Source of the DNA: Dichetophora obliterata | Taxonomy: Eukaryota > Arthropoda > Insecta > Diptera > Sciomyzidae | Length of the DNA: 64,000 nucleotides | Assembly (NCBI GenBank): GCA_963920525.1 | Contig: OY986435.1 | Span: 223,312,399-223,376,398, forward strand | Direction: 5' to 3' | Shown: positions 22,697-33,107 of the stretch, in pieces | How positions within the stretch are numbered: position 1 is the stretch's first letter | Layout of the letters: each line of letters opens with the position of its first letter | The notes under the pieces: model-generated | Told to the model about the DNA's origin: nothing | The model's database searches: none | Seen by the model: the letters and a program-made list of their open reading frames with translations, nothing else | Translations under genes and position numbers: made by a program

Positions 22697-23583
22697 GTCT
22701 CCAATTGGAAGATGCTACAAAATAGGCAAAGCAACAAGGCAATTTGTGTAGCTGCCGATTGTCCTGCGTGGCAATAGAATACTAGTCAAATTAGACAAAT
22801 TAGCCAAATCATAATTTAATTCTAAATAAATAAAACAAGAAAATAAAATGCATGGTCTTTTCTTCAAAAAAAAAAAAAAAAAAATTAAATTAAAAGTTAT
22901 TATTGGAGTTTTTGTTTTAAATCTATTTAAAATAGTTAATAAATAATTGGATTAATTTTGTTAAAATTTAATTTTGATATTTGAATGGATAAAGGTAAAA
23001 ATAGTAAATAACGAATCCGATAAAGGTAAGAATAATTAATAAATAATTGATTTAATTTTGTTAAAATTTAATTTTAATGTCATTTAGAAGATTGATAAAT
23101 TTTCTAAAGTTTTGCCCTTTGGAGCATTTGAATCCGATCAGAAATAAAAAAGATATAGCGATTTATCTAAAACGTCTTTGCTTCAGATAGACAAAATCGC
23201 AAAAATATCATTTATATCTGACGATCAACGAAATGCTTCCAAAACGTGAACAAAAAAATCCTAGCGTAACAAAAAAAGAAGTCCAATGCAGCAACAACAA
23301 ATCAAGCAAAAAAAATGTAAACAAAGTCAGACTGCTCTACTCAGAAATCTAAAAAATATATGTATAAGCAGTGGTTTTCAGCATCATTGCTGGTCTTTTA
23401 TAAATTCTAGCAACATAAACAAAACTTAAAGCAACATATACATGTTGTGCTAGCAACACAAATCCATGCAAGCGATTACTCGCTAGGTTATTTACTCGTC
23501 GGGTCTCTTGTCTTGTACGGGCAAATTTTTCATTTCGTACCGGAGCTTTCATATGCAATGTCTATAAGTATTTATAGTCTCTG
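22697..23583 (-). repeat. Right terminal inverted repeat of the P-like element
   Basis: The reverse complement equals the left arm 15614-17864 minus the nested insertion and the short expansion. It preserves the pre-insertion site of the TA-flanked element around 23020-23045. The inner boundary GTCTCCAATTGGAAGATGC is sharp, at 22697. Confidence 0.9.
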
Positions 23584-23626
23584 CCTTTGCTTGAACTGTC
23601 ACTGCGCTTCTCTTTGTTCTATGCAT

Positions 23627-24055
23627 GAGCCTGTTCTCACGCGCCTTACGTTAGGCGGAGCATCGGATTAATTTTGACGTCTACAGGTAAGGTGGGAAGT
23701 GGGAAGGTGACAAGTTACGTGAGGCAGCATTTTAAAAAATTTTAAAAATTTTGCGATTCATTTTGACGTCTGTTACTTTGAAGTTTCATTGTGCCTCATT
23801 TTCCTCGTGGTTCTCTTATGTTTTAGCGCAAATACATTTTGTTTTGCATTGGTTGGGTTTTCTGTTTGCGTTGCTGTTTAATTTAAGACTTACAAAGTAA
23901 TGAATTCTCCGAAATTTAACACCACATTTATGGACTGTTCTCGGAATGCAAAATAAGGCGGGCTTAAAAAAGTCGGTAGTAAGAACACCTGACAGATGCA
24001 TAGTGTCAAAATAACGCCATTACTCTGCCTTTTTTAAGGCGAGTGAGAACAGGGT
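23627..24055. repeat. CCTGTTCTCAC inverted-repeat element
   Basis: GAGCCTGTTCTCACGCGCCTTA at the left is mirrored by TAAGGCGAGTGAGAACAGGGTC at the right. An 11-bp direct repeat GTTCTATGCAT lies at 23616-23626 and again at 24272-24282, beyond the next small element. It might be the target duplication of this element or of the pair together. No coding sequence. Confidence 0.55.
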
Positions 24056-24272
24056 CCATGGCAGAATTAGAGAAGGTATATGCATTTCAGACTGCGCTCT
24101 CTTTCTCAAAGCCAGAATTGTCAAACTCAAGCATTTTGCCATTCTTGCCTATTTTCGCTTTCTTATCGCATTCTCATCGTTTTCAGATTTTGTATGAGCT
24201 GTCAACTTCGTTTTGACAGTTGCGGCAGTTTCCCTCTCCAAAATGCATATACCTTCTCTAATTCTGCCATGG
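24056..24272. mobile_element. 217-bp MITE, copy 1 (CCATGGCAGAATTAG ends)
   Basis: The ends are CCATGGCAGAATTAGAGAAGG and CCTTCTCTAATTCTGCCATGG, extending to ATATGCATTT. The interior is inverted relative to copy 2 at 24349-24563. No transposase. Confidence 0.75.
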
Positions 24273-24348
24273 TTCTATGCATTCATTTTCTTGATTTCTT
24301 TTCATCCATTGTGACAGTTCGACCGAGCTCGCTCCCAAGTGCCACAAC

Positions 24349-24563
24349 CATAGTAGAATTAGAGAAGGTAGATGCATTTCGGAGAGACAGACTGCCGGAA
24401 CTGTCAAAAAGAAGTTGACAGCTCATACAAAATCTGAAAACGATGAGAATGCGATAAGAAAGCAAAGATAGGGAAGAATAGCAAAATGCTTGAATTTGAC
24501 AATTCTGGCTATGACAAAAAGAAAGCAGTCTGAAATGCATATACCTTCACTAGTTCTACCATG
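24349..24563. mobile_element. 215-bp MITE, copy 2, inverted, duplication GCCACAAC
   Basis: The ends are CATAGTAGAATTAGAGAAGG and CCTTCACTAGTTCTACCATG. GCCACAAC directly flanks both sides, an 8-bp duplication compatible with hAT or P superfamilies. The CAT(G/A)G termini plus 8 bp are reminiscent of P elements, but this is not enough for assignment. Confidence 0.7.
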
Positions 24564-24769
24564 GCCACAACCTTATAAATGAGCCTTGTACGTGGCACAT
24601 CTTTATATTATATAATCTTTGCTTAAGCTTTTCCTACACAAACTTGGTCAGTCATTTGGGAGTACTCTTAAACGACTACTCTCAATTTGAGAGTATTCGT
24701 TTTCACAAGTATTTGATGTTTACAAGCGCCGCATTCCACTAATTTTACGATTTCTTAATGCTTTTTAAG

Positions 24770-25610
24770 AAACCAGCTTGAGGAAGGTAAACAAATAGAT
24801 GTTGTATTTACAGATTTTGCTAAGGCTTTTGACAGAGTAAAGTACTCTGTATAACTAAATAAGTTAGCTACAGTGGATTTTCATTCATAATTTTTTAATT
24901 GGCTCTCTAATTGCTTGAGCAATTTGTAAACATTGGCAGTAGAATTTCAAATACCGTTTTGAACATTTCAAGGGTTCCTCAAGGTAGTCATTTAGGACCT
25001 CTCTCTTTTTCTTCTTTTTATAAACGATTTGCCAAACTGTGTCCTTCATTCCCAATAGCGGGGTTCACATGATCCTACATATTGTCACGTCTGGCGTGAT
25101 GGCCTTGAATTTGAAATATTTCAAATTCAAGATAACATGTTGTCAGTCGGCTGTATCAAGCGTTCGAAGGGTCAAATACGAGGCTTGTCCTACAATGCGT
25201 GACAACAGGACCATGTGAACCCCGCTAATGTGTGATGTATGAGGCTGATGTGAAAGTTGTAAAATCCATCGGTTATTTGGCTGTTTGCCATCGTTTGCAG
25301 CAGGATATTAACCGGTTACATTTGTCTTATTTGATGAAACGCTAAGTCTTACTAAACATTTTGATAGGATAATATCTAAATCAAATGCTATGGTAGGATT
25401 TTTAAAGAGAAATACACAATATTTTAAAGATCCATACACTTTAAAATCTATCTTTATTTCGCTAGTTCATGGAATATTGTTGTATAATTTGGGATCCCTA
25501 CTATATTTCTCATATTAAAAGGATTGAAAATGTTCCAAAAAGGTTTACAAGGATTTGCGCCTATAAGCTAAACTGGAACTTTGCAAAAATTGTGATATGT
25601 TTCTATTATT
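24770..25610 (+). pseudogene. Dead LINE reverse transcriptase fragment
   Basis: Translated fragments in shifting frames give LEEGKQIDVVFTDFAKAFDRV (RT palm), VPQGSHLGPL, INDLPNC, a degenerate YADD block (YEADVKVV), HRLQQDINRL and then MEYCCIIWDPYYISHIKRIE. These are the ordered blocks of a non-LTR RT and its downstream thumb region as found in Jockey/I-like insect LINEs. Stops and frameshifts are frequent, and a 170-bp MITE interrupts it at 25057. It lies antisense to the desaturase. Confidence 0.8.
25057..25226. mobile_element. 170-bp MITE inside the LINE fragment
   Basis: The ends AGCGGGGTTCACATGATCCT and AGGACCATGTGAACCCCGCT are inverted repeats. AAT lies outside both ends (or TA if the element is read one base shorter). 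The RT reading resumes after it, just before the YADD block, confirming an insertion. Confidence 0.8.
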
Positions 25611-25788
25611 TTTTCCAAGAAGAAATAAAGATTGAAATAGAACTTTCGTTTCACTTTTCGCGAAACAATCTGATAGAATTCATGAAATATGTTGGTAGAG
25701 AACATATGTATATAATTTTTTTTTTGCAATAATTTAAGTTAATATGATATTTGTTGAGCAAATTGTAGGTCAGTCAGAAAATACTTAC

Positions 25789-26180
25789 TTATCGTAGGGA
25801 CGCGTACCCCACATGTGAGCAGCACTGTTCACGGACCAGGTAAAGTTCAAGCTGCTAACATAACGGAATATACACTGCGTTGCCATGGCCAAGTACCAAT
25901 GCTCCCCCCAGAAGTAGATGGGCACAAATGTTGGCAGCACGAAGCACAACATAATCTTCAAGGGTATGAAATACTTCTGATGAAACTGCACCACTGGATC
26001 GGACAGCACATCACTCATATCAATTTGACGACCACGACGCAAGACCTCTGGATGCTTCAGCATCATTAGCCAGCCCACGTGAGCGAAGAAGAAGCCGCGA
26101 TTTGAATTGTGTGGATCAGCATCCGTTTCCGAATACTTGTGATGAACACGATGATCGCGTACCCAATCGTACAAAGTATT
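25789..26180 (-). CDS. Delta-9 acyl-CoA desaturase, central exon
   Basis: On the minus strand a CTCTCTTTAG acceptor and GATAA|GTAAGT donor bound 392 bp encoding 130 residues. It carries the second histidine box HRVHH in the family signature RDHRVHHKYSETDADPHN. Hydrophobic stretches consistent with membrane helices follow (KIMLCFVLPTFVPIYFW), and then NSAAHMWG, whose histidine contributes to the di-iron site in this family. It connects in frame to GQ upstream and to RINPSEN downstream. The bilayer-embedded enzyme would act in the ER. The open frame on the opposite strand is a shadow. Confidence 0.95.
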
Positions 26181-26389
26181 CTAAAGAGAGGAAGAGAAAA
26201 TGAGAGAGTAAAGAAAATTAATACATCTTCAATAAACAAAAATTACTATAATGACTAAATGAATTTAACACATATGCAAAATTTGATATTTGTAACCAAA
26301 AATAATCTAATGACTTGAAATTTTGTACATATCTCTTTGCACATATCCTAGTTAAACGAAAAGGGGTGAAAGAACATGGTGTAAGAGAG

Positions 26390-26570
26390 TATTTTAGACA
26401 TTGCTGAGATGTTAAAGAACATACGTTTTTCGCTATCTCTTACGGATACCCTACAATAAGTATTTTTTATGTTAAATGTGTGAATATATGTATTGTGATG
26501 GTGAAATTTCTTACACATAGTAAATTTTATAAATTCCCGTTATTTTGACATCAAACTTTTGGATATATCG
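26390..26570. repeat. Dispersed repeat shared with 44.95-45.13 kb (inverted)
   Basis: CTCTTACGGATACCCTA, GTGATGGTGAAATTTCTTAC and CCCGTTATTTTGACAT are present in inverse order and strand around 44950-45125. This indicates a moderately old dispersed element; boundaries are undefined. Confidence 0.5.
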
Positions 26571-26919
26571 CGATAACTAAAGATTTTCTAAGAGCCCGGA
26601 TTTCCTTAAGACTAGAAATTTCATCGAAAAAGAATGAGCAAAAATAGAAATTTTAAGTTTTAACTTAATATCTCATGGCCAGGAGAGAATCAAGATATTG
26701 TGTACCAGGGGATGGAATAAATATATATATAATGTGGGGTGTGCAGGCACGGATCCATGGGTGATAAAGGGTGTAATTGCCTCTCTCCCCCCAAGAACTA
26801 TTTATAATAATTTATCAGATGATAATAACCGTATTTACAGCTTAACCCATTAAAGAAAAGATACGATATATCATACGCGATAAAAGCATTTTTCAAAATT
26901 CCTCAAAAATGATTTAAAA

Positions 26920-28475
26920 CTTTTGATTTAAAACTTTTATTTCTGATTTAAAAAATAAGCACCACGAAACAACTTTTATTTCTCATCGAAACAATAACGG
27001 TCAAAAAATAACTACCACGAAATAACTTTTATATCTGATTGTAAAAAAATGACCAAGAAATAACTTTTATTTCTGATGGAAAAAAATAGTGACCACAAAG
27101 TAACTTTTATTTCTGATTGATAAAAATGACGACCACGAAATAACTTTTATTTCTCATTGAAAAAATAATGACCAAGAAAAAACTTTTATTTTTGATTGAA
27201 AAAAATAACGACCACGAAATAATTATTATTTCTGATTGAAAAAAATAACTCTTATATCTGATAAAAACAAATAATGATTAAGAAATAAATTTTATTTCTG
27301 ATTGAATAAAATGACAACCAAGAAATAACTTTCATTTCTGATTGAAAAAATAATGACCAAGAAAAAACTTTTATTTCTGATTGAAAAAAAATAACGACCA
27401 CGAAATAATTATTATTTCTGATTGAAAAAAATAACGACCATGAAGTAACCTTTATTTCTGATTGGAAAAAATAACCACAAAGAAATAACTTTTATATATT
27501 TTATTTATAACGACCACGAAATAATTATTATTTTTTATTGAAAAAAATAACGACCATGAAGTATCCTTAATTTCTGATTGAAAAAAATAACCACAAAGAA
27601 ATAACTTTTATTTTTGATTGAAAAAAATAACGACCATGAAATAACTTTTATTTCTGATTGAAAAAAAATAACGACCAAAAAAAGTTTTGTTTCTGATGGA
27701 AAAAAATAATGGCCTCGAAGTAAATTTTATTTCTGATTGATAAAAATGACGACCACGAAATAACTTTTATTTCTGATTGAAAAAAATAACGACCCCGAAA
27801 TAACTTTTATTTCTGATTGAAAAAATAACGACCACGAAATAACTTTTATTTAGATTGAAAAAAATAACGACCAAGAAACAACTTTTTTATCTGATGGAAA
27901 AAAATAACGACCACGAAGTAACTTTTGCTCCTGATTGATAAAAATGGCGACCAAGAAATAACTTTTATTTTTGATTGAAAAAATAACGTCAAAAAAGAAC
28001 TTTTATTTCTGATTGAAAAAAATGACGACCACGAAGTAACTTTTATTTCTGATTGAAAAATATAACGACCGCAAAGTAACTTTTATTTCTGATTGAAAAA
28101 AATAACGACCACGAAATAACTTTTATTTCTGCTTGAAGAATTAATGACCAAAAAATAACTGTAATTCTGATGCAAAAAAATAACGACCACGAAGTAATTT
28201 TTATTTCTGATTGAAAAAAATAACGACCACGGAATAACTTATTTCTGGTTGAAAAAAATAACGACCACGAAATAACTTTTATTTCTGATTGAAAATAAAG
28301 ACTACAAAATAGCTTTTATTTCTGATTGAAGAAAAAAACGACCAGAAAATAACTTTTATTTCTGATTGAAAAAAAATAACGACCAAAAATAAATTTTATT
28401 TCTGATTGAAAAAAATAATGACCAAGAAATAACTTTTATTTCTGATTGAAAAAAATAACGACCACGAAGTAAGTT
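26920..28475. repeat. ~40-bp minisatellite array, ~39 copies
   Basis: A unit close to GACCACGAAATAACTTTTAT plus TTCTGATTGAAAAAAATAAC repeats head-to-tail over about 1.55 kb. Copies diverge by substitutions and small indels, and the first few are more degenerate. Each unit lacks any protein or CRISPR-like spacer organisation: there is no unique spacer, only the same repeat. Confidence 0.95.
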
Positions 28476-28730
28476 TTCTGTTTTATTAACCTTGCTCCAG
28501 AATAGAAAGTCTTTGGTCATCTGCTCATGCACGAAATTGATGCGTTCTATTACACTATGCTTTCTAATACAGTGCTTTTTTCGTGCTACTCCTCAATTTA
28601 AACATTTTTTTCTCAAAACTCTTCAAATTGTTTCTGAGTGTACACTCTTTTTCTAATTGAGTTTTAGCATGACCTCTAGTTTAAGAGCAAATAAAAATGG
28701 GTATTTTATTATTTCTCTTAAAAAATACCT

Positions 28731-29271
28731 TTAATCTTTGAAGCTTAGTATATTTTTAGCTACTGTACGTTCTTTATTGCATATTCTCTTATCTTGTATA
28801 TAATGCTTGATTATATCGTGCACTGTTGATTTACTTTTTAAGGCGATTTGTGAAATTTGTCGCTCGGATTTTCCTTTCAAATAATAATCTATCACGATCT
28901 GCCTTTCTGCCAATTTTGATTGATTCACTTTTCGAGAAATGTTTATTTTTTAAGTTTTTCGTTTCACTAAAGTTATTCCAACAGTAGTAAAAAGTTGTAA
29001 GCAGGAATAACGGTTTAAGGACCACAATTTGCATTTTTTTTTTACTTGCCCGACTTTCAATGTGAGCTCGTTTTTATAGGTTTTTTTCGATTTTAATATG
29101 TTTCACCGTTATGTTGCAATTTTTTAATTATGTTTCTGTTTAATTTTGTTCACCAAAAAATAAAGTTTTGAAAAAAATATATATTGCAATATTCTTCATA
29201 CATTTTCATTTCGAAAATCAATGCGAAAGTGCTAAGAAATGCCTGCCCGACTTTCGTTGTGAGCCACTGTA
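28731..29271 (-). pseudogene. Truncated Tc1-like transposon (transposase N-terminus)
   Basis: On the minus strand a 65-codon frame encodes a helix-turn-helix of Tc1/Tc3 type (DYYLKGKSERQISQIALK then STVHDIIKHYIQDKRI). Upstream, TA (29270-29271) and CAGTGGCTCACAACGAAAGT read inward as a terminal repeat. A second copy of the GCTCACA-TTGAAAGTCGGGCA block lies ~200 bp inside (29048-29072), the IR/DR arrangement known from some Tc1-like elements. The catalytic DDE part and the other end are gone. Confidence 0.75.
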
Positions 29272-30210
29272 GGTATGTTTCCAAACTCGATTTTAGTAAC
29301 TTGCATACTGCTAGAACTGATGCATGTCCATGCGGGGAACATTTTAAGAATAGCGACAACGCTAATTCTTAATTTTTGCGGATTATGTGGATTTTTACCT
29401 CCTTAATCCAAATCTGATAAATTTCAGCCGGTCACAATTGGTTTATGAGTTATAGGCCTTCAAAACTGAAAAAAATGGTCTAAAAATCTTGCTGGTTTTA
29501 TTCATTAAAAAAAAATATTGGGTAATTTTTGTATTTTATTTGAAAAGAGAAAAACTTGGGGTTTAAAAAGTAAATAATGCGATTTTATTTAAGGAGAAAG
29601 GACCCCTCACATTATTTAATTTACTCAATTACTAAGAATATTTGTTGTGAAAAAATTTTGGAAATAACTTGAAGAAAAAGTTAACAAAATAACATGATAA
29701 CAAAATTAGTACCAAAAATATCAGAAAATAGAATTATATAGTTTACATTTTTTTTATGTGCATTCTAGACTTCTTTATGCCTTTCCGCCACCCTCCCCCC
29801 TAGAACAAATCCTGCGGACGCCCTTGTATACGGCTGTGGGGTATTTTAACTTCGGCCCAGTCCAAGATCCAAGATCATTCCTTACCTTTCTTACTGTGGG
29901 TTTAGACCGCCTGAACGAACGAAAAATTTATCGCGAACAATTTATTGCAATAAATTCTTCGTTCGGAGTACTGTTTAGACCGCACGAACATCATTCGCGA
30001 ACAAACATTGGCCGCCATCTTGTTCGTTCAGGCGGTGTAAACAGCAATTTGTGCATTAGGCCGAACATCAATAAATGCAGGGTTGATAACTCCTTATTTT
30101 TATATTAGTACTAAAACTTATACTCCGTTTCTCAACAACAAATGGTTTGCCACTCCATAACAATATATTACTCGTATTAGTTATTATAGAAAAGGCGTGT
30201 GTTTAACTTA

Positions 30211-30704
30211 AGGGCCCATTTAAGTTTTTCGACGAACAAAAATTAAATGTTTTCACATTTTTCGTGTGTCAATAAATTTCGTAAATTTTAAGTCAATTAA
30301 ATAAAAATTGTTCCCAAATTGTATGCACTTATTAAACGAATACAACTGATACTTTCAGTCGTTCGATTTTTATTTTAGAGAAATTCTTTTTATGTTATAA
30401 CTTAAAAGAATTGCTTTTAGTCACAAATCGAATCTTCAACTACCATTTTGGTTAATATCCACATTTTTCTAAAATCTTCGATTAAAAACTCAAAAAGTTT
30501 CAGCAGAACCTAAAATATATTTTTATTTTATTTGAAGGAGCTCTATTGAGGACTCCTGCTATATTAAATAATATTTGCTATCCATAAACTCAAAATTTTT
30601 ATTAAAAGTTATATAGTTATTTTAAAAAAAAATGACCTCAAATAAACAGTCGCCTCAAATAAATAAAATACAGGATTTTCCGCTTAAAAACCTAATTTGG
30701 CCCT
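30211..30704. mobile_element. 494-bp MITE with TTA duplication
   Basis: The ends AGGGCCCATTTAAGTTTTT and AAAAACCTAATTTGGCCCT are imperfect inverted repeats flanked by TTA (30208-30210, 30705-30707). A related copy lies inverted at 18761-19350. PIF/Harbinger-like by duplication and GGGCC ends. Confidence 0.65.
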
Positions 30705-30852
30705 TTACACAACACAATCATATTGCAGCGAAAGTTAACAGAACCCTTTAAAAAACATAAAACTAAATTACTACATATTTTAGTACTTTTTATAAATTAT
30801 TCTCTAAAGCTACTCCTCTTTGCTACTTTTCTCTTTTTAAACACAGCGCAAC

Positions 30853-32893
30853 CAGGGTTGCCACTTGTAAAAAAATTTAGTTACCAAAATTTGACCAAAA
30901 AGTAACCAAAATTAAATAAAAATTAATTAAATAAACAAACATTTTTTTAAAGTGAGAAAATCAATAAAATTGTAATTTTTGTTAATAAAAAACATTTATT
31001 CAACATTAAAATACTTAAAATTACTAAACAGAAATAGTGGTAAAATAAATTTAGTTCATAATTTTAAGTATTCAATTTTTCTTGTTTAAAATTTCTTATT
31101 TTTAATAACTAAAAATCACAAAATAAGTAAAATTCATAAACTCATAAAGGAACTAAAAAAATATACCGCATTCATTGGCAATGAATGTTGATTTTAAGAA
31201 AGTAAATGAATAAATACAAAGATATGGCATTTAATGCTTTAAAAAAACTATCGGTTTCCACAAGTTTAAATTTTAATCATTTTGTAATAACTAAAAACAG
31301 AAACTAAACAGGTCGTTTGTTTTATAGGATATCAATTCTATCTACGTGCACTGATTTTAAATATAAGGAAACTTTTTCACCATCACCTCAAGTTAAGGAG
31401 TTATGAAAAAATATGATATAAGTTAACACAAGATTGTGTCGAAATCGCTTAGAAGACAAAATCTGTGCTACATTCAAAAGTACGTGACTTTTGATAAATT
31501 TGCCAGCTGCATGGTTTTTAACGTGGGAGGATCCACTATGTAGAAAACCAGCAGCAACAACAACAATAACAATAGCCAAAATATGAAGCAAAGAGAGCAC
31601 CAACGACAGCAACAATATCAACAGTAGTAACAACAACAGCAACAACAACAACTACATCAACTACATCATCATCTTCAATGTGCCCAGAATAGGTATAACA
31701 TAGGGTAACTATCAATTAATAAGTTAGTTTTTAAGTGAATGTTTAATAAAGAAGTGGCACATAGTGCCTAAAATAAAAATTCGTTTTTAAACTTTAACTT
31801 ATACAGTTCTTTTTTCAATAACTGCTCCTAAGTGCAAACTATTGCAAAGTATTTAAAGCTTTTGCTGATATATTTTTACGTTTTAAAAAACATATTGTTT
31901 AAGAAACGAAAATTATATTAAATTTATTCAAAGCAATTTTAAGCGGCTGGAAAACCCTAATTTTTCAGTAAGTTGCTTTAGAAATTTTTCCTATCAATTT
32001 TTCATGTAATCAATTTTCGTTATATCAAAATATATCCGGAATTATCCACAATATCTGCAAAGGTGAAATAAATGCTTAAACTTCAAAGACAATGATTCAG
32101 ACAATTCACGGCAGCAAACATGTTTATTATGAAAAAGTTTTAAAATTTATGATTTTCAAGGCCATTATCATCAAAACAAAAGATGAAAAAGAATTTGTTT
32201 ACAAAAATGGTTAGACCTAATATGAATAACTTTTCAAGTGGAATCGAAAAAGAGAGTTTTCATTTTTAAGATAAACCTCAAGAACATTCAGGCAACTTAA
32301 CAAGAAAAAAAACATTCAGGACAAAAATAACTTAAAAATGTCCAAAATGTTCTAGAGCTTTTTCTTAAAAGTTAAAACTCCCTTTTCCGATTCCGCGTGA
32401 AAAATTAAGCATGATAGGGCTGAATATTTCCTAATCAAAGATGTCAAATACGATCTAAATCGACTTATGCAGTTTAAAGAAATTATTTTGTTAGAACATA
32501 ACAGGTTTTTACATTTTTGCCTATAACTCCTAAACTAGAGCTGATGGCGAAAAAAAAATCTCAATTTTAAATCTAAAAATCTTCTTTTGGTGAACACACT
32601 AACGAGTCTTGTCTCTCATTTCTCAAAATTCCTTTGAAATCATTATGCTATTTATTGTATTAAAACCCAACTTGTTTCGTAGCTTCGTTTTTATAAGAGA
32701 CTTCTTTGTTAACGTTAAATTTCAAGATTGAAATATTTTGACATTTTCTTTTGACATGATCTTGCAAACAAACTGATTATTTTGAATTTTTTGGAAAGGA
32801 AAAAAGTTACCAAAACTATAAAAAAATTACCAAATTACCAAGTCAAAAATTTTCTACCAAATTTGGTAATTAATTACCAAACTGGCAGCCCTG
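30853..32893. mobile_element. 2.0-kb hAT-like element, duplication AGCGCAAC
   Basis: The ends CAGGGTTGCCACTTG and CCAAACTGGCAGCCCTG are inverted, with ACCAAAATTTG/CAAATTTGGT subterminal repeats. AGCGCAAC flanks both sides (30845-30852, 32894-32901), an 8-bp hAT-type duplication. No transposase is recognisable. A CAA-rich simple repeat (31550-31665) lies inside; the poly-Leu frame on the minus strand is its shadow. Confidence 0.85.
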
Positions 32894-33107
32894 AGCGCAA
32901 CACCGGATTCGCCCAAAAAGATCGAAGCTTGTTCGATCAGAGCGAACGAAGGAATCTTCGTTCGTTCGCCCTAATTTACTGTTTACACCGGGCAAACATT
33001 GTTCGCGATAAATTTATAGCGAACACTGTTCGTTCGGGCAAAGTGTTTAAACCGAGCGAACGAACGAGGTTTCTTTCGTTCGTTCAGGCGGTCTAAACGC
33101 ACAGTTA

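Larger units (their letters stand above)
15614..23583 (+). mobile_element. P-element-like (THAP) transposon with long inverted repeats
   Basis: The outer ends CAGAGACTATAAATACTTAT are exact inverted repeats, and homology continues ~0.9 kb inward on both sides. Between the arms lie in-frame THAP exons, a coiled-coil and a segment with the P-family LMFDE catalytic motif, all on the plus strand. The outermost ~550 bp of the arms appear identical (a 69-codon open frame is the same in both), which suggests recent mobility or conversion. The transposase is incomplete downstream of 21920. No convincing 8-bp duplication was found, so the exact outer ends are uncertain. Confidence 0.8.
29894..33104. 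mobile_element. 3.2-kb TTA-flanked inverted-repeat element (PIF/Harbinger-like)
   Basis: The left end CTGTGGGTTTAGACCGCCTG and right end CAGGCGGTCTAAACGCACAG match but for one base. The GAACGAACGAAA blocks continue the homology. TTA flanks both sides (29891-29893, 33105-33107). Subterminal GCGAACAAACATTG/CAAACATTGTTCGCGA motifs add to the symmetry. It hosts a MITE (30211-30704) and a hAT-like element (30853-32893). No transposase is visible; net of these, its own length is ~0.7 kb, i.e. a MITE. Confidence 0.75.

Noticed and set aside
25815..26069. Plus-strand frame over the central desaturase exon
   Set aside because: It is the antisense shadow of a well-supported desaturase exon.
26920..28475. 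CRISPR-like array
   Set aside because: There are no unique spacers; the whole 40-bp unit repeats, and the context is eukaryotic intron.
31388..31651. Poly-leucine membrane protein on the minus strand
   Set aside because: Produced by a CAA-rich simple repeat within a hAT-like element.
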